Source of the DNA: JABFSM01 sp963762545
Lineage (GTDB): Bacteria; Gemmatimonadota; Gemmatimonadetes; Gemmatimonadales; GWC2-71-9
Assembly (NCBI GenBank): GCA_963762545.1
Contig: CAVXLC010000001.1
Span: 744,001-808,000, forward strand
Length of the DNA: 64,000 nucleotides
Reading direction: 5' to 3'
This document shows positions 37,045-46,378 of the stretch, piece by piece. Position numbers and translations under genes: made by a program. How positions within the stretch are numbered: the stretch's first letter is position 1; each line of letters begins with the position of its first letter. The notes beneath the pieces were generated by a model, which saw only the letters and a program-made list of their open reading frames with translations, did no database searches and was not told where the DNA came from.

Positions 37045-38598
37045 TCAGGCCTCATGAAGCGCGCGTCCGGTCATTTCGGGAGGCTGCTCGAGGCCGAGCA
37101 GGTTGAGAATCGTGGGGGCCACGTCGCAGAGCGCGCCATGGGGCCGGAGCCGCCGCAGCGCGGTGTTGACCGCCACGAACGGGACCGGATTCGTGGTGTG
37201 GGCGGTGTGGGGACCACCGGTCTCGGGATCCACCATGACCTCGCAGTTGCCGTGGTCCGCGGTGACCAGGAGCCGGGTGCCGCTGGCCTCGCAGGCGGCC
37301 ACCACTCGCTCGAGGCAGCGATCCACCGTCTCCACGGCCTCGATCACCGCCGCGGGCACGCCGGTATGCCCGACCATGTCGGCGTTGGCGAAGTTGCAGA
37401 GCAGGAAGTCGTGCTGTTTCCGCTGAAGCGCGGCGCACAGCACGTCGGTGACCCCCGCGGCGCTCATTTCCGGGGCCAGATCGTAGGTGGCCACTTTCGG
37501 CGATGGAACCAGGATGCGCTCCTCTCCCTGGTACGGCGGCTCCCTGCCCCCGTTGAAGAAATACGTCACGTGGGGATACTTCTCGGTTTCCGCGGTCCGC
37601 AGCTGGGTGCGGCCCAGTCCGGACAGGTGCTCGGCCAGGATCCGCGCCAGGCTGAAGGGCGCAAAGGCGGCCGGAAACGGAAAGGTCTGATCGTAGCTCG
37701 TCATGGTGACGATGTGCAGTGCCGGGCGCGCCGGAGTCGGAAAGCCGTTGAAATCCGCCACGCCCAGCGCGGCGGAGATCTGCCGCATGCGATCGCTGCG
37801 ATAGTTGAAGCAGAACAGGGCATCGCCGTCCTTCAACGTGACGGCGGGCTTCCCTCCGGTCGTCAGGATGACCGGCTGCATGAATTCGTCGCTCTCGTTC
37901 CGGGCGTAGGCATCCTTCACGGCCTGCACCGGATCGGTGGCCGGCGTCCCCACGCCGGCCACCAGGAGATCGTAGGCTTTCCGGGTGCGATCCCACCGCT
38001 TGTCCCGATCCATCGCGAAGTAGCGGCCGACCAGCGAGGCGATGCCGGCGCGGGGGCCCGCGATGCGAGCCAGATCCGCCACCAGCCTTGCGACGAAACC
38101 CGCCGCCGACCGGGGCGGGGAATCCCGCCCGTCGAGGAAGCCGTGCACCGCGATCCGCGGCACCCCGAGCCGCTGCCCCAGCTCGACGCAGGCGAGCAGA
38201 TGGGTGTCGATGGCGTGGACTCCGCCGCTGCCCAGCAGGCCGGCCAGATGCAGGGTGCCGCCGGTCTGCCGCAGATGGCGTCCCAGCTCGAGGAACGGCG
38301 CCAGCGTGTAGAACGCGCCGCTGGTGATGCTCTGGGAGATCCGGACCAGATCCTGGGGAACCACCCGGCCGGCGCCCAGATTCAGGTGCCCGACCTCGCT
38401 GTTGCCCATCTGGCCCTCGGGAAGTCCCACGGCGAGACCGCTGGCGTCGAGGAGGGTACGAGGAGTGGAATTCCAGAGGCCGTGCCAGACGGGAGTTCGG
38501 GCCAGCTCGATCGCGTTGCCATCGCGTTCTTCGCGGTATCCCCAGCCGTCCAGCACCACGAGGGCCACGGGGGCGCCGCTCCTATGGCCGTTTGACAT
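37045..38598 (-). CDS. gpmI: 2,3-bisphosphoglycerate-independent phosphoglycerate mutase
   Basis: A 517-aa glycolytic enzyme interconverting 3- and 2-phosphoglycerate with two manganese ions. Motifs are LVVLDGWGYRE, the phospho-serine in QMGNSEVGHLNLGAGR, HGFLDGRDSPPRSA, FNYRSDRMRQI, CNFANADMVGHTG and VTADHGNCE. Its ATG at 38598 overlaps the -35 box of the promoter for the divergent SH3-like gene, so the two may interfere. Confidence 0.96.
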   Translation of the reverse strand: MSNGHRSGAPVALVVLDGWGYREERDGNAIELARTPVWHGLWNSTPRTLLDASGLAVGLPEGQMGNSEVGHLNLGAGRVVPQDLVRISQSITSGAFYTLAPFLELGRHLRQTGGTLHLAGLLGSGGVHAIDTHLLACVELGQRLGVPRIAVHGFLDGRDSPPRSAAGFVARLVADLARIAGPRAGIASLVGRYFAMDRDKRWDRTRKAYDLLVAGVGTPATDPVQAVKDAYARNESDEFMQPVILTTGGKPAVTLKDGDALFCFNYRSDRMRQISAALGVADFNGFPTPARPALHIVTMTSYDQTFPFPAAFAPFSLARILAEHLSGLGRTQLRTAETEKYPHVTYFFNGGREPPYQGEERILVPSPKVATYDLAPEMSAAGVTDVLCAALQRKQHDFLLCNFANADMVGHTGVPAAVIEAVETVDRCLERVVAACEASGTRLLVTADHGNCEVMVDPETGGPHTAHTTNPVPFVAVNTALRRLRPHGALCDVAPTILNLLGLEQPPEMTGRALHEA

Positions 38599-38620
38599 GC
38601 TCCTCCGCGCCGTCTACAAT
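38592..38620 (+). promoter_or_regulatory. Near-consensus sigma-70 promoter
   Basis: TTGACA (38592-38597), 17 bases, then TACAAT (38615-38620). Transcription would start near 38627, two bases before the GTG at 38629, giving a leaderless message. The -35 box includes the gpmI start codon on the other strand. Confidence 0.75.
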
Positions 38621-38628
38621 GCGAACTC

Positions 38629-39729
38629 GTGATCGTCGTGCCGCAATCTAGTCCTCCCTTCCGTCGCCTACCAGCCTCGTTCTGCGTGGGCGTTCTGCTC
38701 GCCGGAAACCTCGTCGCGCAGGCGCCCGTACGGCTCGCCCAGGAGACGCCCTTTCTGAAGGAACCGCGCGGACTCCGGCTGATGACGCTGGCGGCGGGCG
38801 TGCGCCTCCGTCCTTCCCGTATCGCCGGCGACCACGCCGAAGTCTCGGTGCAGGGCTGGTTGTGGACCGCGTCCACCCAGCCCGACAAGCGGGACGGATT
38901 CGATCTGTCGGTCAGTGTCGCGGCCGGTGAGAATCTCCGTGCGGCGCCCGATGGGCCGGTGCTGGGCCGCGTGGTGCAGGGCGCGCTGTTCAACCGGATC
39001 GCGGTGAAGGGCGGCTGGACCGAGGTGCGCCGCACCGGCTGGGTGCCGCGGGCCGCGGTGACGCCCCCGGTCAAGGTCGCGGCGGCGGCACCGCCGCCGG
39101 CCCCCTCCCGCCCCGTGACTCGTCCGGCTCGCGACACCATGGCGGCGGCACCCGCGGCCGCAGCCGCGCCCGCGCCCGCGCCCGCTCCCGCACCAGCGCC
39201 TGACACCGCCACCGGCGGCCTTCGCGGCATGCTGGCGGCGGGCACCGTGCTCCGGCTCGCACCCGAAGGCGCGGCCCTGACCACACTCGTTGTGCCCTCG
39301 GAGGCCACCGTCGTGGAGCGGGACCGCGACTGGGTCAAGGTCAACCTGCCGGCGTGGGTGCGCGCCACCGAGCTCAGCGGAGCCGTCGCGCCGCCGCCAT
39401 TCATCACCGCGGCCATGCTGCGCCAGAACCCCGACCGCTACGTCGGACAGACGGTGGACTGGCGGCTCCAGTTCCTCGCCCGGCAACAGGCCGACGAGCT
39501 GCGCCCCGAGATGCCGCTCGGGCACCCGTACCTCCTGGCTCGGGGGCCACTGCCCGAATCCGGGTTTGTCTACGTGATGGTCTCCAAGGACCAGATGGAC
39601 CGGCTCCAGCGGCTCAAGCCGCTGGAGGAGTTGTCGATGATGGTCACGATTCGCGCCGGGCGAACCCGTTACCTCGCCACTCCCGTCGTCGAGCTGGTGC
39701 AGCTCGGCGGAGACTCGAGGACGCCATGA
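38629..39729 (+). CDS. Secreted protein with SH3-like domains
   Basis: A 366-aa exported protein (signal VGVLLAGNLVAQ). Two SH3-like modules are suggested (VSVAAGENLRAAPDGPVLG and GTVLRLAPEGAALTTLV), separated by an Ala/Pro linker with repeated AP pairs. A C-terminal domain contains PDRYVGQTVDWRLQFL. SH3-like modules often bind peptidoglycan. The GTG start lies 8 nt after a near-consensus -10 box. The stop overlaps the next ATG. Confidence 0.72.
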   Translation: MIVVPQSSPPFRRLPASFCVGVLLAGNLVAQAPVRLAQETPFLKEPRGLRLMTLAAGVRLRPSRIAGDHAEVSVQGWLWTASTQPDKRDGFDLSVSVAAGENLRAAPDGPVLGRVVQGALFNRIAVKGGWTEVRRTGWVPRAAVTPPVKVAAAAPPPAPSRPVTRPARDTMAAAPAAAAAPAPAPAPAPAPDTATGGLRGMLAAGTVLRLAPEGAALTTLVVPSEATVVERDRDWVKVNLPAWVRATELSGAVAPPPFITAAMLRQNPDRYVGQTVDWRLQFLARQQADELRPEMPLGHPYLLARGPLPESGFVYVMVSKDQMDRLQRLKPLEELSMMVTIRAGRTRYLATPVVELVQLGGDSRTP

Positions 39730-40112
39730 ACGAGCAGCTGATGCAGCGCATTCAGCGCCGCCTCGACACCCTGACCGACGAACGAGGCTACCAGATCCTC
39801 GACTACGTGGAATTTCTCGAGAGCAAGTACGCGTCGCGCGCCGCGCCGTCGAACCTGTTCGCCAAGATCTCCGAGGGCATCGAGGACACCATGCGTGCCG
39901 CGCGGCTTCCGATCAGGGCCATCAAGGGCACCACCGGCCTCATGGACAGCGCCGGCAAGGTGATGAAGGGCGTCGCCGCGGCGGCGCAGAGCGTGGTGGA
40001 CGAGGCCCTCCAGGCGGCGGAAACCGCGCGGCCGGCGGTGACCGGTCCGGCCGCGCCGCCCAAGGTGGCCCCCCCCGCGGAGCCCGGACCGAAGGAGGGC
40101 GGCCAAACTTGA
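39726..40112 (+). CDS. Hypothetical protein, helical with Ala/Pro tail
   Basis: A 128-aa protein whose first 60 residues are helical (RIQRRLDTLTDERGYQILDY, VEFLESKYA), recalling DUF2281-like segments, followed by amphipathic helices and a Pro/Ala-rich tail. It overlaps the upstream stop (ATGA). No function can be assigned. Confidence 0.65.
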   Translation: MNEQLMQRIQRRLDTLTDERGYQILDYVEFLESKYASRAAPSNLFAKISEGIEDTMRAARLPIRAIKGTTGLMDSAGKVMKGVAAAAQSVVDEALQAAETARPAVTGPAAPPKVAPPAEPGPKEGGQT

Positions 40113-40137
40113 TTTCCCTCTGAGAGCCCCCTAATCT
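40109..40137 (+). promoter_or_regulatory. Candidate guaB promoter
   Basis: TTGATT, 17 bases, TAATCT. The -35 box overlaps the stop of the upstream gene and the predicted start of transcription, near 40144, leaves a leader of about 80 nt before guaB. Confidence 0.35.
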
Positions 40138-40222
40138 TCTGGATGATTCCTGCCGCCCGATCGCGCGGCACCTTCCGCCGCGATTTCCGTAAATCACCCG
40201 CAGTGTGCCCGCTCCCGACCGG

Positions 40223-41680
40223 ATGAGTTCACTCCGTCCGGGCCTCGCGCTCACGTTCGACGACGTTCTCCTGGTCCCGCGCCACAGCACCGTCCATCCG
40301 CAGCACGTTTCGACCGCCAGCTACTTCACCCGCAGCATCCCGCTGCAGATTCCGCTGGTCGCCGCGGCGATGGACACCGTCACCGAATCGGAGATGGCCA
40401 TCGCGATGGCCCGCGCCGGCGGCCTCGGCATCGTGCACAAGAACATGGCCATCGACCGCCAGGCCGCCGAGATCGACCGGGTCAAGCGCAGCGAAAGCGG
40501 CATGATCCGGAATCCCATCACCCTGGGTCCGGATCGCCCGCTCCGCGAGGCCGCGGTCCTGATGCGGCGCTTCCGGATCAGCGGGGTGCCGATCGTGGAC
40601 GGCAACGGGCGCCTGATCGGGATCATCACCAACCGGGATCTCCAGTTCGAGCGCGAGCTCGACCGCCCGATCGACCAGGCCATGACCAAGGACAAACTGG
40701 TCACCGCCCCGGTGGGCACCACGCTGGAGGAGGCGGAGCGCATCCTGGCCCGCCACCGGATCGAGAAGCTTCCGGTGGTGGATGCCGATGGCGTGCTGCG
40801 GGGATTGATCACCGTCAAGGACATCTTCAAGCGGCGCCAGCATCCCAACGCCAACAAGGACCAGCACGGCCGGCTCCGAGTCGGCGCGGCGCTGGGGGCC
40901 GGGGGCGACACCCAGGTCCGGGCCAAGGCGCTGATCGAGGCCGGCGTCGACGTGCTGGTGGTGGATTCGGCCCATGGACACAGCGAAGGCGTGCTCTCCA
41001 CCATCGACCGGCTGCGTCAGGCGTTTCCCGAAGTCCAGCTGGTCGGGGGCAACGTGGCCACCGAGGAGGGCGCCCGGGAGCTGGTGCGCCGCGGCGTGGA
41101 TGCGGTCAAGGTGGGCATCGGTCCGGGCAGCATCTGCACCACCCGGGTGGTGACCGGCGTGGGGGTGCCCCAGATCACGGCCGTGGTGGATTCGGTCCGC
41201 GGCGCCGGGGACATCCCGGTCATCGCCGACGGGGGCATCAAGTACTCGGGAGACGTGGTCAAGGCGCTCGCGGCGGGCGCGGCCACGGTGATGATGGGCT
41301 CGATGCTGGCCGGCACCGAGGAAAGCCCCGGCGAAAGCATCCTGGCGGAGGGCCGGCGCTACAAGCTGATTCGCGGCATGGGGAGCATCTCCGCCATGCA
41401 GGACGGCTCCGCGGACCGCTACTTCCAGGAGGGAGAGCTCTCACCCTCCAAGATGGTGCCGGAAGGGATCGAGGGCCGGGTCCCGTACAAAGGCCCCGTG
41501 GCGGACGTTCTGTACCAGATGGTGGGCGGGCTGCGCAGCGGGATGGGCTACTGCGGGGCGGCCACCATCGCCGCCCTGCAGCAGGACACCGAGTTTCTGC
41601 GGATCACCAGCGCCGGCCTCCGGGAATCCCATCCCCACGACGTGACGATCACCCGCGAGGCGCCCAACTACTCGGCGTAG
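40223..41680 (+). CDS. guaB: Inosine-5'-monophosphate dehydrogenase
   Basis: A 485-aa enzyme catalysing the first committed step to GMP. The N-terminal TFDDVLLVPRHS, two CBS domains inserted after about residue 90 (FRISGVPIVDGNGRLIGI and RIEKLPVVDADGVLRG), the catalytic loop GIGPGSICTTRVVTGVGVPQ with its cysteine, and the flap with GMGSISAMQDGS are all intact. ATG 40223 is chosen; a GTG at 40205 would add six residues. Confidence 0.97.
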   Translation: MSSLRPGLALTFDDVLLVPRHSTVHPQHVSTASYFTRSIPLQIPLVAAAMDTVTESEMAIAMARAGGLGIVHKNMAIDRQAAEIDRVKRSESGMIRNPITLGPDRPLREAAVLMRRFRISGVPIVDGNGRLIGIITNRDLQFERELDRPIDQAMTKDKLVTAPVGTTLEEAERILARHRIEKLPVVDADGVLRGLITVKDIFKRRQHPNANKDQHGRLRVGAALGAGGDTQVRAKALIEAGVDVLVVDSAHGHSEGVLSTIDRLRQAFPEVQLVGGNVATEEGARELVRRGVDAVKVGIGPGSICTTRVVTGVGVPQITAVVDSVRGAGDIPVIADGGIKYSGDVVKALAAGAATVMMGSMLAGTEESPGESILAEGRRYKLIRGMGSISAMQDGSADRYFQEGELSPSKMVPEGIEGRVPYKGPVADVLYQMVGGLRSGMGYCGAATIAALQQDTEFLRITSAGLRESHPHDVTITREAPNYSA

Positions 41681-41695
41681 CTGGGAGTCAGGAGC

Positions 41696-41738
41696 GAGGA
41701 TTGAGGACCGAGGGGGAAATCCTCGACCCTCAATCCTC
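41696..41738. terminator. Hairpin between convergent guaB and permease genes
   Basis: GAGGATTGAGG pairs with CCTCAATCCTC across a 21-base loop. It is followed by short CCTCGAT repeats and fills the gap between convergent genes. It may end transcripts from both sides, though there is no T run. Confidence 0.5.
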
Positions 41739-41763
41739 GATCCTCGATCCTCACCCCTCGACC

Positions 41764-43239
41764 CTACCCCACATTCAGCTTGCTGTGGTGCTTGCCGTAG
41801 CTGAAGTAGAACACCAGCCCGATCACCAGCCAGCCGCCCAGCCGGAGCCAGTTGGTCCAGCCCAGGCCGAAGATCATGGCCCCGCACACCAGCACGCCCA
41901 GGGTGGCTACCACCGGCATGGCGGGCACCGTGAATCCGCGCGGCAGGTCCGGCCGGCGCTTCCGCATGATCCACACCCCGATGCAGACCAGGATGAAGGC
42001 GAACAGGGTTCCGATGCTGGTCATTTCACCCACGATATCGTCGGGAATGAACCCCGCGAACGCCGAGGTGAGCAGGAAGAACAGCATGTTGGACTTCCAC
42101 GGTGTCTGGAACTTCGGGTGCACTTCCGAGAACACCTTGGGGACCAGTCCGTCGCGGCTCATCGAATAGAAGACCCGCGACTGCCCCAGCAGCATGACGA
42201 GGATCACCGAGGAGAACCCGGCGAGGATCGCCACCGTGACGAATTTGCCGAGCCAGGCGTACCCGATCATGTACTTCGCAATGGCGTAGGTGACCGAGGC
42301 TTCCTTGCCCGCGGTCCGGAAGTCCTCGACGGTGGCCACGCCGCTCAGCACGTGCGAGAAGAGGACGTAGAGGACGGTGCAGATGACCAGGGATCCGAGA
42401 ATGCCGATCGGCATGTCCTTCTTGGGGTTCTTGGCCTCCTGCGCGGCGGTCGACACCGCATCGAATCCGATGAAGGCAAAGAACACGACGCCCGCGGCTC
42501 CCAGGATTCCCATGATCCCGCCGTAGGGATGGGTGACCCCTTCCGGAGTGGTGTACGTGGTGGGCGCGGGAATGTAGGGCGTGTGATTGGCCGGGTTCAT
42601 GAAGCCCCAGCCGATCGCGATCACCATGATCACGATGGTGACCTTGACGATGACGATGAAGTTGTTGACGATCGCCGATTCCCGGGTGCCCCGGATTAGG
42701 AGGGCCGTCAGCAGGAAGAGAATGCCGATGGCGGGAATGTTCACGATCCCGTGCACCCCCGTCGCCATGTCGGCCTGGAACGGCGAGTGGAACCACTGAT
42801 AGGGAATGCTGACCCCGAAGTATTCGATGACCTTGTTGAAGTACTGGCTCCACGAGATGGCCACCGTGGCCGCGCCCACGGCATACTCGAGCACCAGGTC
42901 CCACCCGATGATCCACGCCATCAGCTCGCCCATCGTGGCGTACGAGTAGGTGTAGGCGCTCCCCGCGATCGGGATCATCGACGCGAATTCGGCGTAGCAC
43001 AGCCCCGCGAAGGCGCAGCCGATGCCCGCGATGATGAACGAGAGCGTCACCGATGGACCGGCCCGCTGGGCGATGGCCGCCGCGGTCCGGACGAAGAGCC
43101 CGGCGCCGATGATCGCGCCGATGCCGAGGGCGATCAGGGACAGGGGGCCGAGGGTGCGTTTGAGCGTGGCCCCGCCGGCATCGCCACCGTCGGCCATGAG
43201 GCGATCGATCGATTTGGTTCGAGTGAGTGCGCCAGCCAC
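41764..43239 (-). CDS. APC family amino-acid permease
   Basis: A 491-aa transporter with about 12 helices. The first helix block is GIGAIIGAGLFVRTA, then AGLCYAEFASMIPIAGSAYTYSY, FFAFIGFDAVSTAAQEAKNP and LLGQSRVFYSMSRDGLVP, typical of cationic amino-acid permeases (YfnA/CAT type). The GTG at 43239 is chosen because AGAGGG precedes it; the open frame runs 49 codons further without an RBS. It is a paralog of the divergent gene at 43497. Confidence 0.88.
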   Translation of the reverse strand: MAGALTRTKSIDRLMADGGDAGGATLKRTLGPLSLIALGIGAIIGAGLFVRTAAAIAQRAGPSVTLSFIIAGIGCAFAGLCYAEFASMIPIAGSAYTYSYATMGELMAWIIGWDLVLEYAVGAATVAISWSQYFNKVIEYFGVSIPYQWFHSPFQADMATGVHGIVNIPAIGILFLLTALLIRGTRESAIVNNFIVIVKVTIVIMVIAIGWGFMNPANHTPYIPAPTTYTTPEGVTHPYGGIMGILGAAGVVFFAFIGFDAVSTAAQEAKNPKKDMPIGILGSLVICTVLYVLFSHVLSGVATVEDFRTAGKEASVTYAIAKYMIGYAWLGKFVTVAILAGFSSVILVMLLGQSRVFYSMSRDGLVPKVFSEVHPKFQTPWKSNMLFFLLTSAFAGFIPDDIVGEMTSIGTLFAFILVCIGVWIMRKRRPDLPRGFTVPAMPVVATLGVLVCGAMIFGLGWTNWLRLGGWLVIGLVFYFSYGKHHSKLNVG

Positions 43240-43496
43240 GATAGTCCCTCTCGGTAGGTCGGTGGGTTGCACGCAAGTTGTGCCGTCAATATTACTTATC
43301 CGAGGCTCGGCGGGACTCCTCGGATTGAACACACCAGGCGATGTGACATGCGGGTGACGGCCTGGGCAGGCCCTAGGAAGCTGCACATCGAATCACCGGA
43401 CCACAAGGGCGGGCACCCCCGCCCGCTCCGCGAGCCCGGTTTTTCCCTTATCTTGAATTCTTCCCGTTCGCCCTCCCCGACCCCGGAGCACCGTCC
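43240..43496. other. Intergenic region between divergent permease genes
   Basis: 257 bp with both promoters. A GGGCGGG-CACC-CCCGCCC-type hairpin lies at about 43408-43425, upstream of the + strand gene, and a TTTTT run follows soon after a CGAGCCCGG stretch near 43440. This could form an attenuator-like structure. No clear consensus boxes were found. Confidence 0.35.
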
Positions 43497-44990
43497 ATGA
43501 ATCTGTTCAGGCGCAAGAGCATTGCTTCGCTGCAGGCCGAAGCGGCCGGTGATCACAGTCTGAAGCGGGCCCTCGGCCCCCTCAACCTGACGCTGCTGGG
43601 CATCGGGGCCATCATCGGGACCGGCATCTTCGTCCTCACCGGGACGGTGGCCGCCCAGAACTCCGGGCCGGCCGTGGTGCTCTCGTTCGTATTCGCCGGA
43701 GTCGCATCGGTCTTCGCGGCGCTCTGCTATTCGGAGTTCGCCGCGCTGGTGCCGATCGCCGGCAGCGCCTACACCTACGGCTACGCCACCCTGGGCGAGC
43801 TGTTCGGGTGGATCATCGGATGGGACTTGATCCTCGAGTACGCCCTCTCGGCCACCACGGTGGCCATCGGGTGGTCGGGATATGTCTCGTCATTCCTGAG
43901 CAAGAACCTGGGCATTCACATCCCGCCCCAGCTCTCTGCGGCGCGGGGCCTCTGCGTTTCGGTGATCGACGGGTCCACCCAGGCGCTGACCAGCGCCGCG
44001 GGCGGCTGCGCGGCACTCGCCGGCGGTCCCTACATCCAGGCCCAGTTCAACGTGCCGGCGGTGGTCATCGTGGCGCTGGTGACCGCGCTGCTGGTCATCG
44101 GCATCAAGGAGTCCGCCAACCTCAACAACATCGTGGTGTTCATCAAGGTGTCGGTGGTGATCATTTTCATCGCCCTGGCCTTCAGCCATGTGAACACCGC
44201 CAACTGGCATCCGTTCATTCCCCCCAACGAGGGGGCGCGCGACGCCTTCGGCTTCACCGGGGTGGTGGCCGGTGCCGGGGTGGTGTTCTTCGCCTACATC
44301 GGCTTCGACAGTGTGAGTACCGCGGCGCAGGAGGCCAAGAATCCCCAACGGGACATGCCGATCGGCATCATCGCCTCGCTGCTCATCTGCACGGTGCTCT
44401 ATATCATCGTCGCGGCCATCGCCACCGGCGTGGTTCCCTACCGGGAGCTCAACGTGCCCGACCCGATCGCGATGGTGGCGGATCGTGCCGGGCTGGGCTG
44501 GATCGCCGGTCTGATCAAGCTGGGCGCCATCGCGGGGCTCTCGTCGGTGATCCTGGTGCAGCTCTACGGCCAGTCGCGGGTCTTCTTCGCCATGGCCAAG
44601 GACGGGCTCCTGCCGCCCGTCGTGGCGAAGGTCCACCCCAAGTTCCGGACCCCCTACATCACCCAGATCGTGGTGGGCATCGCGGTCGCCATTCCGGCCG
44701 CATTCCTCACGGTACGGGAGGCCGGGTCGCTGGTCTCGATCGGTACCCTGCTCGCCTTCGCCATCGTGTCGGCGGGCGTGCTGGTGCTCCGGATCCGGGA
44801 GCCCAACCTGGCCCGTCCGTTCAAGACGCCCTGGGTCTTCTTCGTGGCGCCGATGGGCGTGCTCTCCAGCGCCTACCTGATGTGGTACCTGCCGCTCCGC
44901 ACCTGGGAGCGATTGTTCATCTGGCTGGCGATCGGCCTGGTGGTCTACTTCGGGTACGGGATCAGAAAGTCGAAGCTGGCACAGCAGTAG
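43497..44990 (+). CDS. APC family amino-acid permease
   Basis: A 497-aa transporter with the same signatures as its divergent neighbour: GIGAIIGTGIFVLTG, FAALCYSEFAALVPIAGSAY, FFAYIGFDSVSTAAQEAKNP and LYGQSRVFFAMAKDGLLPP. About 12 helices. The loop after the fifth helix is longer and contains three Cys. The pair probably arose by duplication and inversion, and may differ in amino-acid preference. Confidence 0.92.
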   Translation: MNLFRRKSIASLQAEAAGDHSLKRALGPLNLTLLGIGAIIGTGIFVLTGTVAAQNSGPAVVLSFVFAGVASVFAALCYSEFAALVPIAGSAYTYGYATLGELFGWIIGWDLILEYALSATTVAIGWSGYVSSFLSKNLGIHIPPQLSAARGLCVSVIDGSTQALTSAAGGCAALAGGPYIQAQFNVPAVVIVALVTALLVIGIKESANLNNIVVFIKVSVVIIFIALAFSHVNTANWHPFIPPNEGARDAFGFTGVVAGAGVVFFAYIGFDSVSTAAQEAKNPQRDMPIGIIASLLICTVLYIIVAAIATGVVPYRELNVPDPIAMVADRAGLGWIAGLIKLGAIAGLSSVILVQLYGQSRVFFAMAKDGLLPPVVAKVHPKFRTPYITQIVVGIAVAIPAAFLTVREAGSLVSIGTLLAFAIVSAGVLVLRIREPNLARPFKTPWVFFVAPMGVLSSAYLMWYLPLRTWERLFIWLAIGLVVYFGYGIRKSKLAQQ

Positions 44991-45049
44991 CCGGGAAACC
45001 AGACACGGGACGCGGGGAGCCGGGGTGCTCCCCGCTTACCTTATGGTCC

Positions 45050-46072
45050 ATGCCCATCACCCTGTCCGCCGACAAACTCACCGCCGCCGCCGCCCTGGCC
45101 GAGCTGTTCGTGCCGGGGCGGCGGGTCTGTCTCACCACGCACGTGAATGCCGACGGCGACGGGCTGGGGAGCGAGGTCGGGCTGGCCCATCTGATCCGGG
45201 CCCTCGGCGTCGAGGTGCTGATCTGCAATCCGACCGTCACCCCGGCGCGGTTCGGTTTTCTGCTGCACGACCTCCCCAAGGTGGACCGGAGCGCCGAAGC
45301 GGTAAAGACGCTGCGGACCGCGGACGTCATCGTGGTGCTGGACATTTCCGATCTGGGCCGGCTCGGCATGCTCGCCCAGACCGTGGCGGAGCGGGGCGTG
45401 CCGGTGGCCTGTATCGACCACCACGTGAGCCCCGGCACCCTGCCGCCGGGGCCGCGGTACGTGGATCCCTCGGCGGCGGCCACCGGGGAGCTGGTGTCCG
45501 AAATCGCGCTGGCCAACCGGTGGTCGCTGACGCCGGAGGTGGCCCGGGCGCTGTACGTGGCGATCCTCACCGACACCGGCGGCTTCCGGTTCAGCAACAC
45601 CCACCCGCGGACGCTCCGAATCGCCGCCGAGCTGCTGGAAACCGGACTCGACCCCGAGTCCATCTATCTCGACGTCTACGCCAATGCGCCGGCCGGGCGT
45701 CCCCGCCTGCTGGCCGAGACGCTCCAGACCCTGGTGGTCGAGGACGAGACGGGGCTCGCCTGGGTGACGGTGCCGCCCGGGGCGGTGGAGCGCCACAAGG
45801 TGACCGTGGACGACCTCGACGGCATCGTGGAGTTTCCTCGCTCGGTCGCGGGGGTCCGCATGGCGATGCTGTTTCGCGAAATGTCCCAGGGTCGGGTGAA
45901 GGTGTCGCTCCGGTCGGTGGGGGCGGTGGATGTGGCGTCGTTCGCCAAGCCCTTCGGCGGTGGCGGGCACGTACACGCCTCCGGCGTGGCGCTGGAAGGA
46001 ACCCTTCCCGAGGTGCAGTCCCGGCTCCTCGACGCGGCGCGCCGATACCTGACGGGAATCCCGCGCGATTGA
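45050..46072 (+). CDS. DHH/DHHA1 phosphoesterase, NrnA-like
   Basis: A 340-aa phosphoesterase of the NrnA (oligoribonuclease/pAp phosphatase) type. The DHH domain has THVNADGDGLGSE, VLDISDLGRLG, CIDHHVSPG and TDTGGFRFSNT; the DHHA1 domain closes with FGGGGHVHASG. It would degrade short RNA, linear dinucleotides or pAp. The ATG at 45050 begins at MPITLSADK. Confidence 0.92.
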   Translation: MPITLSADKLTAAAALAELFVPGRRVCLTTHVNADGDGLGSEVGLAHLIRALGVEVLICNPTVTPARFGFLLHDLPKVDRSAEAVKTLRTADVIVVLDISDLGRLGMLAQTVAERGVPVACIDHHVSPGTLPPGPRYVDPSAAATGELVSEIALANRWSLTPEVARALYVAILTDTGGFRFSNTHPRTLRIAAELLETGLDPESIYLDVYANAPAGRPRLLAETLQTLVVEDETGLAWVTVPPGAVERHKVTVDDLDGIVEFPRSVAGVRMAMLFREMSQGRVKVSLRSVGAVDVASFAKPFGGGGHVHASGVALEGTLPEVQSRLLDAARRYLTGIPRD

Positions 46073-46144
46073 CCCGGTGGGCTTATTATTCGCGGTGTCA
46101 CCGAGCCTCTGGCCTCCTGGTCTCTTAGCCTCTCAGCCTCTCCG

Positions 46145-46378
46145 ATGACCGATACGCTGGACCGCATCGAGCAGACCCTGGACACCCTCCGGCCCTACAT
46201 CGCCTCTCACCGCGGGCAGGTCGAGGTGGTGGATTTCGACGAGGCGGACGGTGTGCTGCTCCTGCGCCTCGGCGGCACCTGCTCGGGGTGCAGCGCGTCG
46301 TCCATCACCCTCCGGCAGGGCATCGAAGCGCGACTCCGTCAGATGGTGCCCGAAGTCCGGCAGGTGGAGGCCATCTGA
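46145..46378 (+). CDS. NifU-like C-terminal (Nfu) Fe-S protein
   Basis: A 77-aa Nfu domain that carries and passes on iron-sulfur clusters. The CxxC ligand pair is in GGTCSGCSASSITLRQGIE. It ends on the start of the Mrp gene and both probably work in cluster delivery. Confidence 0.9.
   Translation: MTDTLDRIEQTLDTLRPYIASHRGQVEVVDFDEADGVLLLRLGGTCSGCSASSITLRQGIEARLRQMVPEVRQVEAI

Noticed and set aside
46073..46144. Possible small RNA in the CCTCT-rich gap before nfu
   Set aside because: The stretch is a simple pyrimidine-rich sequence with no hairpin or promoter I could support.
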